Source of the DNA: Endomychus coccineus
Taxonomy: Eukaryota > Arthropoda > Insecta > Coleoptera > Endomychidae
Length of the DNA stretch: 64,000 bases
Direction of reading: 5' to 3'
Assembly (NCBI GenBank): GCA_958510875.1
Contig: OY294067.1
Span: forward strand, 200,386,524 to 200,450,523
Shown here in pieces: positions 21,317 through 34,500 of this stretch. Position numbers and translations under genes: made by a program. Within the stretch, counting starts at the first letter, position 1; every line of letters begins with the position of its first letter. Under the pieces are notes generated by a model. It ran no database searches, was not told where the DNA came from, and worked only from the letters and a program-made list of their open reading frames with translations.

Positions 21317-24300
21317 ATGTCACAAAGCGATAAAGAAGTTTTGAGAAAAACTAACAGATTCAATGCCGGAATCCCGCCTCTAAGATACAGTCCAAACGAA
21401 GAAAATACCATTGCCTCCAAAAAATCCGTCAGATCTAAGAGCTTCAAGAGTTCAGCAAGTAAAATTATAAAAGAAATAGAACTAAAGAAATTGGAGGCTA
21501 TCAATAAACTACAGAAAGAATTTGAAGAAAGAGAGTTACAAAGAAAAATAACTGAAATTGAAGCACAAGCATCATTAGAATTGGAAGCTTACGAAAATTC
21601 TTATGAGGAAACAAAAAGCACGCAAGGTGAAAATAACCAAAGCGATGAAAATAAAGGAGTAAATTTGATTGAAAAAACACAAAGTGCACACGAAAAAGTG
21701 AAATCTTGGTTGTTAGAGGAAAAGTTTATCCAGTCAGCTCATGGTAGTGATATATTTATACCGCCCGAAGAATATTCTCGATCAGCTAACAATGCAACAA
21801 CTGAAGTAATAAAAGAATTCACAACAGCTACTCAAGCCATGACAAAAGCATTCGAATCCTTTACCGATCCATCCAAAGTGACTTTTAGAAAAGTTATTGG
21901 TAAAGAACTGCCTCTGTTCTATGGAAATGTCGAAGATTGGCCTATGTTCATTTCGCTTTATAGAAGATCTACTGAAACCTGTAAATTCAATAATGAAGAA
22001 AATATGTTACGTCTCCAAAAAGCCCTGAAGAATGAAGCTTTAGAAGCTGTCAAGTCACTATTTGTTTCCCCAGAAAATTTGGAAGATATTATTCGAACAT
22101 TAGAAACTAGATTTGGTCGCCCTGAGTTCATAATCGATTCCATGACTAATAAAGTCAAGCTGATGCCACCAGTTAATACTCGTTATCCGCTATCTTTCAT
22201 CAAATTTGCAAACTCCGTCCTGAACCTCACAGTTACTGCTCAATCTTTGAAAATGGAAGCCTACATCAACAACCCTCAACTCCTTAGCCAACTCGTTCAA
22301 AAACTGCCTGAACATCTTCAATTTCAGTGGGCTAGAACCATTGTTGATAAAGGAAAGACCATATCAATGCCTACATTGAAGGAGTTTTCTGAGTGGTTAC
22401 AGAAAGAATCATCAGCAGCTAGTTTATTGTGCAAACCTTCAAGTTCGAGTTTTACTTCGTCAGATCGATATCCAGAAAGAAAGCCCAAGAATACTGTTTT
22501 AGTTGGATCAGAAGAAACTTCAGATAGAAGAAATTGCATATTTTGTTCTGAATCTGGCCACTCTTTATATCGCTGTGAAACATTTTCATCATTGGAAACG
22601 AATGAAAAATGGGATTGGGTGAAGGAACGTAAAATCTGTTTTTCATGTTTGTCTCCTTCTCATCGTATGTTTGAATGCAAAAATAAGAGACGCTGTGGAG
22701 TGCAGAACTGTTCTAAATACCACAATCGACTATTACATTCTGATTCATCTCCAAACAACCATTCCCACCACAACTTACAAGTCCAGAATGGTTCATTAAA
22801 TGCCAAGGTCGAGGAGAGGAAAAATGAACCTGATAATTCTGCATGCTTTATAGATGAACATTCCCTTCAAGTCCGATCCGTGACAAAAACTGTCCTACTT
22901 AGAATTATCCCTGTCAAGATTATAGGTTCAAAAAAATCTGTTGAAACGTTCGCTCTTTTTGATGAGGGTAGCACAGTGACACTTAATGATGCTAATCTCG
23001 CAGAAGACATAGGAGTTCAAGGTTTCAATTATCCTTTGAAAATGTACTGGACAAATTCTTCGTCATATATTGACAACCATTCCAGAAAAGTCAATGTGAA
23101 AATTCAAGGAAACCTTGATGATCAAATTTACGATCTAGACAATGTTCGCACAGTTTCAAATCTGAATCTTCCTATCCAATCCGTAGACGTAGAAAAATTT
23201 GCGAATAAGTGGAAACATTTAGAACAAGTTCCATTGGTAGATATCAGAGAAGCCAAACCCTTATTGCTTATTGGCCAAGATCATATCGATTTAACAATAG
23301 CCAGAGAGGTGATTCAAGGCCCATCCTAATGCTCCTGTAATTTCCAAGTCAAAATTAGGATGGGTGGTGCATGGAAACGTTTCTGAGTTCAAATACAGGG
23401 TTGACCAAGAATTTTCGATGTATGGTTTTTCCGAAACTAAAAGTGATGAGGATGAAGAATTGAAGAAACTAATCCAACAAGCCATTTTCATCGATAATTT
23501 GGGTATTGAAAACGAAAACAAAAAATTGTTATCTGAAGAGGACAAGAAAAGCATACAAATAATTGAAAAAACATGCCGCCAACTAGAGAACCGCCATTGG
23601 GAAATTGGTTTACTTTGGAAGACAGAAAATGTAATGTTACCAGAAAGTAAGACCACTGCCTTAAACAGATTACAAACGATAGAAAGAAAAATGGATAGGG
23701 ACAGCCTGTTCGCAGATAGGTATTGTCAACAAATAGAAAATTTCGTTAAGAAAGGATACGCTAGAGTTTTATCAAGCGAAGAATCTGCCACCATTACTAA
23801 TAGAACATGGTACTTGCCGCACTTTGCTGTGAAACATCCAAGTAAGCCGAATAAGTTTCGTTTTGTATTTGATGCCAAAGCTGAAATCGGAGGAACGAGC
23901 TTGAACAAAAATTTAATGAGAGGTCCTGATTTACTCAATTCGCTGATAGATATTTTATTCAATTTTCGACAAAATCGAGTAGCAGTGATGGGTGATATTG
24001 AAGAAATGTTTTTGCAAGTTCAAATACGACCGGAAGATCAACATTCCCAGCGATTTTTGTGGCGAGGGACCGGAAGATCAACATTCCCAGCGATTTTTGT
24101 GGCGAGGAAGAGATAGAAGAGGCCCGATACTGACTTATGAAATGCAGGTCATGATATTTGGTGCAATTTGTTCTCCAAGCTGTGCAATTCATGTTATTCG
24201 CCAGAATGCCAACAAAAATATAGAAAATTGCCCCGAAGCTGCCCAAGCCATTGAAAAGTACCACTATATGGATGATTACTTGGATAGTTTCGACACTGAA

Positions 24301-26856
24301 GAACATGCCATCAAATGGGTCAAAGAAGTGATCGATGTCCATATCCGAGGAGGCTTCAAAATGACAAGTTGGATCAGCAACTCCTCTCAAGTTATGGAAC
24401 ATATTCCAACTGAATTAAGGTCAAAAAATATCGTTGACTTGAATTTTGAAGAATGGCCAACATTTGAAAGAGCACTGGGTTTGATATGGAATCCAAAAAA
24501 AGACCTTCTGACTTTTTCTCAGACATTTTTGAGCAGAAATGAAGACATACTGTTGAAAGGTATTATACCTACAAAAAGACAAGTCATCAGAGTGGTAATG
24601 TCTGTATATGATCCATTAGGTCTTCTAGCAGCATTCACAATTCAAGCTCGAATATTAATGCAAGAAGTTTGGTCCGAAAAATTGGGTTGGGATGATAAAC
24701 TGACTGCCCAGCTTTTTGAAAAGTGGAAATCCTGGGTTGTAGCTCTGCACAAAATCAGTAACATCAGAATTCCCAGATGGTATGGTTTCGGCAACAATAT
24801 TATTGAAATCCAATTGCATACGTTCACTGATGGAAGTGAAAAAGGATATGCATCTGTATCATATTTTAGACTGAAGGATACCAATTCCCAAATTTCGACT
24901 GTATTAGTGATGGCTAAGTCGAGAGTTACACCATTAAAACCTATGACTGTACCGAAGATTGAACTACAAGCAGCCTTGCTTGGATCTCGCCTAGCAAAAA
25001 CAATAGAAAATGGTCACAATTTCGTTATCAATAAAAAATGTTTCTGGATCGACTCGAAAATTGTTTTGAGTTGGATCAAATCTCGTCCAAAAAATTACAA
25101 AACATTTGTTGCAAATAGAATAGGAGAAATTTTGGAGTTGTCAAACCCAGATGAATGGCACTGGATTCCAACAAATTTAAATGTGGCTGACAATGCTACT
25201 CGAGGACTTTGGAATATTGACAATTTCGGAAATTGGTTTAATGGTCCCCAATTCTTAACATTGGAAAGAAAATTTTGGCCTCGGGAGGAAGTCAAAATAG
25301 AAGAGAATAATATCGATGTAGAGAAGAAAACGAGCATTTTACTGGTAGTAAAGGACAACACGGATGACAGACTTTTTGATTTTACAAGATTTTCGAATTA
25401 TTTACGTCTTATCAGAACAATTGCATGGACACTTCGATTTGTCTCTATTTTGAAGAAGAAAATTGGCCTATCAAAATTTCATATTACTTCTGAAGAACTC
25501 ACAGCAGAAGAAATTATGAATGCTGAATTTATAATCATTGAACAAGCCCAAAAAGAATGTTTTCCCGAAGAAGTGAGCAGTCTGAAGCATAAAAAACAAC
25601 TGAAGAAATCAAGCCGTCTTTACAAATTAACCCCTTTTGTTGACGACAAGAAGAATATTCTCAAACTGAGGGGGCGATTAGATGGAGCAGAACATTTGGA
25701 TATCTGCATGAGACAGCCGATAATTCTTGATTCGAAACATGAGTTTACTCGCCTTCTCATACGCCATTATCACAGAGTCAATCATCATTTGGGCAGAGAA
25801 CAAGTAATGAACCATTTGAGAGAGAAATTCTGGATAATAAATGCAAGATTAGCTGTGAAAAAATGTATAACATCATGTGTAATGTGCCGTAGAAAAAATG
25901 GTAGAGTTGAATTTCAAATAATGGGTTCTCTACCAGATTGCCGTATAACACCACAAGTAAGAGTCTTCGTGATCACAGGGATGGACTATTTTGGTCCAAT
26001 AACAGTAACCATCGGTAGAAGAAGGGAGAAAAGATATGGGGTAATTTTTACCTGCATGTCTACTAGAGCGATTCACCTTGAATTGGCTTCTTCCCTCACA
26101 ACTGATTCTGCGATTATGTCAATTCGTCGATTTATTTGCAGAAGAGGTAGTCCCACAGAAATATATTCCGATAATGGAACAAACTTGTGTGGGGCCGGAA
26201 AAGAGATGCGAACAACCCTGCAAGAAATTGATTCAAACCAAGTTCAGCAATTCTGCTCCATAAGGCATATACAATGGTTCAGAAACCCACCTGCAGCAAG
26301 TCACATGGGAGGAGTGTGGGAACGGATGATACGATCTGTTAAGGATGCTTTGAGAACAGTTTTAACCCAGCAGAGCCCCAAAGAAGAAGTACTGCAAACT
26401 CTATTAGTCGAAGTAGAGTATACAGTGAACAGCCACCCACTCACGTATGTCTCTTCAGATCTTAAAGACGAAGGAGCCCTGACTCCCAATCATTTTCTGA
26501 TTGGGAAATTAAATGAAGTTACTTCACCGGGTAATTTTTCTAATTCTGATCTTCATTTGCGGAAACAATGGCGAATCGCTCAAAGGTTCGCCAATCAATT
26601 CTGGAAACGATGGCTGAAAGATTTTGTTCCAACCTTAGTAAAAAGGAGCAAGTGGCAGTATAATAAGAACAACGTTTCCGAAGGTGATCTAGTAATTTTA
26701 GCTGACGACAGTAGTCCAAGAAATGCCTGGCCAAAAGGGAGAATCATTAGAACCTTTCCTGGTCGAGACAACAGAGTGAGAGTCGCCGATGTGAAAACTG
26801 CAACTGGAGTTTATCGACGACCTATAACAAAAATGATATTGCTAAAACCGGTTTAA
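21317..26856 (+). pseudogene. BEL/Pao gag-pol polyprotein, two frameshifts
   Basis: Starts at the ATG at 21317. Gag carries a Lys/Glu-rich coiled-coil-like N-terminus, then two CCHC-type knuckles (CIFCSESGHSLYRC near residue 407, and CFSCLSPSHRMFEC). The retropepsin is marked by ALFDEGST (Asp549). A one-base frameshift near 23325 stops the first frame. Pol resumes at about 23327: RT motif MGDIEEMFLQV near 23990 and YMDDY at 24266. A 40-bp tandem duplication at 24031-24110 shifts the frame inside RT. RNase H follows (TDGSEKGY near 24830), then integrase with an HHCC zinc site (25760-25890) and DDE residues in GMDYFGP, YSDNGTN and GGVWERM (25980, 26168, 26310), and the C-terminal domain ending at 26856. 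Apart from these two lesions the frame is open, so inactivation was recent. Confidence 0.93.
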
Positions 26857-26878
26857 TATTTTTCGGAGGCCCGGAGGA

Positions 26879-27035
26879 TGTTATTGACTTATATTTACAT
26901 TTAGTCTAGTTAAAATAGTTTACGAAAATTTTAACCAGAGATGGTCATGAATTGTCATATTGACGACAAATAAAAACTAAAAAAGTCAAATGCCCATAAT
27001 ATAATTTTGCCTAAAATTAGTGTTTTGCCCAAACA
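26879..27035 (+). repeat. 3' LTR of BEL/Pao element
   Basis: 157 bp, directly after a polypurine tract; followed by target duplication cacgt. Confidence 0.95.
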
Positions 27036-27133
27036 CACGTTTTAGATTCCACAACCACCCTTGACCTAGATAATTTTTGATATCCCGGTATAATACTGCT
27101 ATAAAAAAAACAACCTAAATTTTTGATCTTTTA

Positions 27134-28460
<1,327 letters not shown>

Positions 28461-29940
28461 CCATTAACATATATGCACAGACGTTTAGTTTTTGAGATAC
28501 AGGGTGTTGAAATTGAAACAAAAAATTTCGTTTTTTGCAAATATCTCCGGAACTGTTTATCGTACAGAAAACATTTTTCGCGAACATTTTCTACTCATAG
28601 CAAGCTATGTTCTATGCGATTAAAAAATTTTTGTACTCATAATTCGTGAAGATTTTGAAGGGGTAGTGGATGTTTTTCTGCCCAACTTTTTCCAGTGGCG
28701 TGGTGCTATGCAATAGCTTTACCGCGGCAGTCCCCGAGTGCCACACGTTCCTTTTTTATTTTTTGTATCGATCACGCTGTAGATCCCACGCGATTTGATA
28801 ACTCGTGGCTGTATTATGCAGAGATTGCTATATTATAACTGCTTCACCGTTGAGAGACATACGTAAATATCATGTACAAGTTGTTTCTGCCGTATATAAG
28901 TATAGTTTTTCCTTAACAATGAATATTACTGAGACAGATAAGACCATATATTTCCATATTTATATTTGATCAATTTTCGACCAAACTCTCAAAATCCTAT
29001 AAATAAATTATGGCATTCCTTCGTAATGTCTCATATTTTCATGACAAAATTTCAAATAATATCACATTGAAATTATATTTCAACCTAATTTTTCTTCGGT
29101 GTGAAATTCTCTTACCGAATATCCCGAGTGCACAAATTAATTTCCGGGAATAATTTTGAACATGGGATATTATAAGTGATAATAACTGATATGAATGATA
29201 ACACGAGATAACAATATTAATAACGAAAGTTGCAAAACTTACACTTGTCAAATCTGACATCGCAACTAATACACATTCTATAATTCATTGTAGAAATTTA
29301 GAAATAGACGATAACTTTCATAATTTTCTAGAGTTCAATTCTGGTCAGAGCTCACGTAGATAGCGATTTTGTTTACATTACGTGTCGGTAAAAAATTAAA
29401 AAATTAGCTTATCTTCGTCCTCGCCGTTTAGCTCCTCTCACATCATAGATAACTCTACCACCGGTAGTAGAGTTAGAAAAGTGCAAACTGGTTGTACCTA
29501 ATACGGCTTTACGACGACTTTTCGCTCCATGTAGTTAGATTTAGTATCAGACCGTGCCCGACGGCCCTTCTTTTTTCGATAAATGTCCATTAAATAGGAA
29601 AATTTAATTAAAACAGTTTGAGCTATTCTCAGATCTCAGCTACGCACGTCTAACGTGCGACGTACCAAAGGGAATTTCCTCGCGACTAAAATATACACGA
29701 AGCGGGTAAAAGCTAGCCGCCCATAGCCAAAAACACTTTATTACAACTGGTGCCGGTCGCACGGGGCAAGAAACGGCCCCAAATTAACAAGACCGAAGTA
29801 AATTGTATAAACTCTAACATACGCGCAGCGAGCTCCTCGGGGCATATGTCAAAATGATTTCGTTCGTAGCTAATTACATAGGACGTCTGGCGTTCATGCA
29901 ATTATGTTTTTAGGCTAAAGACTTCTGAGTGTTACAATAT
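28461..29940. other. No recognised gene; shared repeat blocks
   Basis: Contains a stretch after the microsatellite (gagatacagggtgttgaaa) that has the look of a dispersed insect repeat, and at 29444-29472 the palindromic block shared with about 8575-8600. I see no coding sequence. Confidence 0.45.
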
Positions 29941-29946
29941 TCGTAT

Positions 29947-29970
29947 AAAAGTGCGAAATTTCGCACTTTT
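29947..29970. repeat. Perfect 24-bp palindrome
   Basis: aaaagtgcgaaa followed directly by its exact reverse complement. It lies just upstream of the CR1/jockey-like LINE. The following stretch (agacacacgtttgagatgg) resembles the target region of the BEL/Pao element. Confidence 0.7.
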
Positions 29971-30031
29971 AGAAACTTCAAATTAATTATGACATAATTA
30001 TTCCAAAAGTGAAGTAAGACACACGTTTGAG

Positions 30032-30353
30032 ATGGCAAATGACGCTAGATTCAAGCAAAAATCGTTACCTATTGTTGGAACAGCATCAAATGGTCTACTC
30101 AAAAGTGCACCTAAAGTAAATCGTGCATTTGCGCACATCTCACGACTTCACCCAGAAACCATGGCTTCAAGATATAATAAAGTTCATCACTCAAACAATA
30201 CCGAACGTAAACTGTGAAAAACTCAATTCAAACTATCCTACCCTACTGAATATGCGGAGCAAGTAATGAATCCAACAACGTGGCCAGAAGGGATAACTAT
30301 AAACAAGTTTTTTATGAAGCGGAGAAACAGAACCACAACACCATCACTCAAAT
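30032..30353 (+). pseudogene. LINE ORF1 C-terminal fragment
   Basis: Frame 30032-30217 reads FAHISRLHPETMAS, then a shift leads to CEKLNSNYPTLL and, further on, NPTTWPEGITINKFFMKRR. This is the C-terminal domain seen in ORF1 of CR1/jockey-like elements. It has at least two frame changes and overlaps the start of the endonuclease frame by a few dozen bases. Confidence 0.65.
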
Positions 30354-32800
30354 AATAAATATTGTTCAACTAAACGTGCAATCGGCAAGAAATAAAATCC
30401 CACAATTAAATGCACTTGTCAATGGAAGTAATACCGATAGTGTCAGTGTCGATATTCTCTGCTTAACAGAACACTTTATGAATGACAGTGAAGCTAGTCA
30501 TTTTGTTATTGATAATTTTAATACAATTTCGTACTTCTCAAGAACGTCCCTTAGAGGAGGTTGTATCATCCTATGCCGAAAAAATCTCAATTGTTATGAC
30601 ATCCCTGAGATTAAAAATTTATCTGAACCACTACATTGTGAAGTTACTGCGGTGATGGTTACTAGTGATAATCTAATTATCGTGACGGTGTATAGTTCTC
30701 CAAATGGCCAATTTGAAGCATTTATTGATATTTTTAATAGACTCTTATTATACTTGGCATCGACAAAAAAAGATGTCGTGATAAATGGGGATTTCAACAT
30801 TTTATTTAACTCTAAGGATAAAGACTACTAAATTTTTAATGATTTAATAATATCGTTTGGCTTTGTTAGTGTAATTTCCCAACCTACCCGTGGTGTTAAT
30901 TGCATTGACAATATCTTAGTTAATTTCCAAAATCGTAGAACTTATGAAAGCTATGTTAGTGACCCTGGCCTGTCAGACCATAGTTCTGTTTCCATAAAAT
31001 TGTCTTCAAGCACTGTTAAAGATGAAAGGATTAAGCATGTAAGTCGACCTACCACAGCTTCAGGTAGGATAAAATTTTTCAATTTTATAAACTCTTATAA
31101 CTGGGATTTTGTAAACTCTTTAAATATGGATATGAACTTAAAATTTAGTAAATTTGTTAATGTGTTTGTTGAGGCGATGGATGTGTCTTTCCCAGTCAAG
31201 GTGAGTTTCAATAAAACTAATTCTGATAAACTACAATTCAACTGGTTTAACAACGACTTGCAAAGAGAAAAGGAAAATGTCCGCTTTTGTCCGAACTTAA
31301 AAACAACTTTCCTAATGTGCAGAATGTTGAAAACACGTTAAAGACAGCAAAAATCTCATATAAGTATAATCTTGATAGACATAAAACCCTGGCATACAAA
31401 AAAAAAAATTAAATTCTAAAAATAACAATAAAGCATATTGGGATATATTTAATGCCAATAGGCCGAATAATAAATTTTCAAAAATTAATTTAGATCGTAA
31501 TAAACTTAACTCATTCTTTATAAATATTCCTAATGACATAAGAGAACGTATTCCCAAATACAATAATAATTTTAAAAAACACTTAAAATACCTAAAAAAC
31601 TTAAATTTGCAACCTTTTTTTCTTCAAAAAAGTAAGTTTCATACAAGTGAGAGATATTATTAATAGTTTTACTAATAAAAAATGCAAAGTCCGTTATAAT
31701 CTAAATGTCGAACTAATAAAAAGTGTTATAAACATTATTATTTATCCATTAACAAAGTTAATGAATCAGTGCATTAATGTGGGGGTTTTCCCTTACTCTC
31801 TTAAGATCTCAAGGATAGTGCCGGTTCACAAAAAGGGTCCCACTGACGAAATGAACAATTACCGACCTATAGCTATTTTACCAATATTTTCTAAAATTCT
31901 TGAATCGTGCTTGAAAATCCAAATTGTTGAATATTTTGAATCTGCTGGTGCCTTTTTTGTGAACCAGTATCGATTCCGTAAAAAAAAGTCTAGTACGGAT
32001 GCTATAAAAAAATTAATAAACTACATAGTGACTGGTATGGAAAAGGGTTTTGTTGTTGGTTCATATTTTTATAATTTAACAAAAGTATTCGACTGTGTAT
32101 CAGCTGAAATCCTAGTAGAAAAATTAACTTAAATGACATCACCTGTAAATTAATCAAATCTTTCTTAACAAGCAGAAAACAATATACCTTCTTAAACGGA
32201 GTTGCTTCTGGTCACGGTGACGTCATCAGTGGAGTACCCCAGAGATCCGTTCTCGGACCTCCACTATTTTTGATTTTCATAAATGACCTCGTACAGGCAG
32301 TGGGAGCAGCAGACCTTATGTTATTCGCCGATGACACACCGGCGTGATCGGTAGCGACCCAAATGAAGCTCACTTGATTAGCTCCCTTGAACATACACAG
32401 ACTCTTCTTCTGGAATGGTTTTGTGCAAATGAACTTGCGGTTAATCTAGACAAGACAGCTAAGATATTTTTCACACATAAAAATTTAAGATTTGAAAACC
32501 TACAAATGTAAAATTTTTAGGAGTCATTCTGGATCCTTCCTTGAACTGGGAAGGATACATCGATTACCTAGCAAAAAGGATGTCAAAAAATATTTTTCTT
32601 ATAAGAAACTTAGTGAATCAATTACCTGAGGATGTGATACGTATGGCCTATTTCTCGCTAATACAATCTCACATGACGTATGCTTTGACATGCTGGGGTC
32701 ACTCCTCACATGCTAGTAGAATATTCGGTATACAGAGAAAAGTCGTACGAATAATGTCAAGAATAAGTCGTACAAACGGTCGATATTTGCGGAATAATCG
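30280..32800 (+). pseudogene. LINE ORF2: endonuclease and reverse transcriptase, disrupted
   Basis: 30280-30831 encodes an exonuclease-endonuclease-phosphatase fold: LNVQSARNK at the start, LTEHF (catalytic Glu), and VVINGDFNI near 30780. After a stop at 30831 it continues in frame to SDPGLSDHSSVS (the SDH motif) near 30970. The RT follows at 31647-32132 with VPVHKKG, NNYRPIAILPIFSKILE (31855-31905) and QYRFRKKKSS. Then, in other frames, GVPQRSVLGPPLF (32230) and the catalytic FADDT (near 32325). The C-terminal part (32541-32804) has LTCWGHSS. Several stops and shifts make it non-functional. Confidence 0.8.
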
Positions 32801-33494
32801 GTAGTTGCGGAACTGTCGGTATTTCCGGAACAACCGGAAATTGCGGAACGGTCGGTATCACATTCAACGGCGGGGTCATATAGGTGTGTAGGTGGTGACG
32901 TCATTACTACGGCGTTCGTAGTGGACGGATTTGCCCAATACGACGGCTGTATAATCGGTGTGCTCCTCATTGGCAGTCTTGACTGAACTTCTGCGGGACT
33001 AAACGTCGGTGTTGTGTTCAGTGCAGCTTCGGTAATCAACATCTTAGTTAATGGGCCATGGTACTGGCAATTATTTCTGGCATTCCATGCGGAGTGTTCT
33101 TATACGAACACTCTTTACGCACCTCCGGCGTAAGTCTTAGGCGGATCCATTACGGTCAATACTATAATTGGTGAGTACTTCCCGAAGTTGTACCTTCTTC
33201 AATAAATAAATCCAGCTGACTTTCAAATCGACTTCGGTGGCTTCCTTCTTTCCAGTAATACCGAAGCAATGGAATCACTTGCCCCAATTTGGGCGACGTA
33301 GTTCCGGTTTGTCCAGGTAACTCGAAAACCGTTGGGCCACTCCGTTCAAGAATGTGGCTAACGGCTACCTCGGTGTCGTTTAGTCGTGAAGGAACTTTGA
33401 CTTGCCCAATCCGGGTTACGGTTGACTGGGAACACCTAAAGGCTAAATGGAGAGAAAATCCAAAATTTGGGCAAAACGCTGAGGTGTAGTTCAA
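32713..33494 (-). CDS. Two unidentified open frames
   Basis: Minus frames 33494-33162 (110 codons) and 33042-32713 (109 codons). The first includes VSHILERSGPTVFELPGQTG; the second is Ser/Thr/Pro-rich and its 3' half runs through a degenerate ccgga-type tandem repeat. I recognise neither. They may be exons of one gene or pieces of an element gag; codon structure looks more protein-like in the first than in the second. Confidence 0.25.
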
Positions 33495-34500
33495 TCATGT
33501 TGCTCCGGTAATTCTTCTGGTGCTGGGAAAGAAATGTTATCGGGTTTTTCTGGTTGTACGCAGTTTTTACATATAAGGTTGTTCAAACTTCGATACGTTA
33601 TTTTACTAGATCCTGATTTTTTTTTAACTTAAGCTAATTGGAATGAATGCAAATTTTGAAGCGAGTATGAATGCGCAATGTGCGATACATTTATTGGAAT
33701 AATTGAACTCAATCGGAATTACGGGGGTTCAGAAGACTCAATACGCATTTATTAATGGGTAATACTACGAAATGCACATTCGGAGTCTACGCACTTCTGT
33801 TGAAATAATGAACTGCTTAACCGCAGTTTACGTGATATACCCTTATTTTCTGCCTGACCCAAAATAAATGATATATCAAATTTTAAGCTTCGTTACACTT
33901 TTGTAACACGTTCTTTTGTAACACTTTTTGTTCAATATATTTATTATTAAATTACTTGATTGAAGTTTTTATTTAATTGTAAAAAAAAGCGTCAAATATA
34001 TAAAACATTCTTCATTGTGGAATATCGTATTGGCATGCAGTTCTCGGCATTCGATATATTGAAGTGATACGACAATTTTAAGCCCCAGTAGATCCAAACT
34101 CTATAACAAGATTATATTCATTTCAATATTTTTTCTGATTGAGTCTGTCAATTGTTCATTAATACTTATTTTGGAGCAAATCTTAGCTCAAATTGAAGGA
34201 AATGTAACTGCCAAAAAAAATAAAAAAACCGTTACATATTGTATAACATGTTTGCGTCACTTGAAAAATAAAAACAGATTATCGTCGGGATATGAACAAT
34301 AGTGAAAATATATGGGAACGCATGCGCAGTGCGAGCGGTGTATTCAAAATTCGAACGACAGAACGCGATCTGAGAGAAGAAACTGAGCACAGAGTAGTTT
34401 CGTGTGAGTTGAACTTGATATAAGAAATGAATAAAGTAACTGATAAGAATCTATATTATTCATTGAATAATATTCGAATTCAACATGAAGTTGTTTTTAC
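33495..34500. other. No recognised gene
   Basis: AT-rich. The motif acgcatgcgcagtgcg at about 34318-34333 resembles an NRF-1/alpha-Pal promoter site, but there is no gene next to it to regulate. Confidence 0.4.

Larger units (their letters stand above)
21077..27035 (+). mobile_element. Full-length BEL/Pao LTR retrotransposon (5,959 bp), young
   Basis: Two 157-bp LTRs (21077-21233 and 26879-27035) begin TGTTATTGAC, end CCCAAACA and differ at one visible position. The element is bounded by the perfect 5-bp target duplication cacgt (21072-21076 and 27036-27040). A primer-binding-site-like TGGTCCTTTCGAGCC follows the left LTR (from 21236), and a purine-rich tract (ggaggcccggagga) precedes the right one. 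The interior holds one gag-pol frame broken in two places. Near-identical LTRs imply recent insertion. Confidence 0.96.
30030..32800 (+). mobile_element. CR1/jockey-like LINE, 5'-truncated
   Basis: Order: ORF1 C-terminal end, AP-like endonuclease, reverse transcriptase, C-terminal region. There is no upstream ORF1 start, as expected for 5' truncation. The 3' boundary is unclear, near 32800, where sequence changes to ccggaa-rich repeats. Clade is from motif style only. Confidence 0.75.

Noticed and set aside
33085..33115. Hairpin gagtgttc...gaacactc
   Set aside because: Eight-bp arms only; expected by chance in a window of this size.
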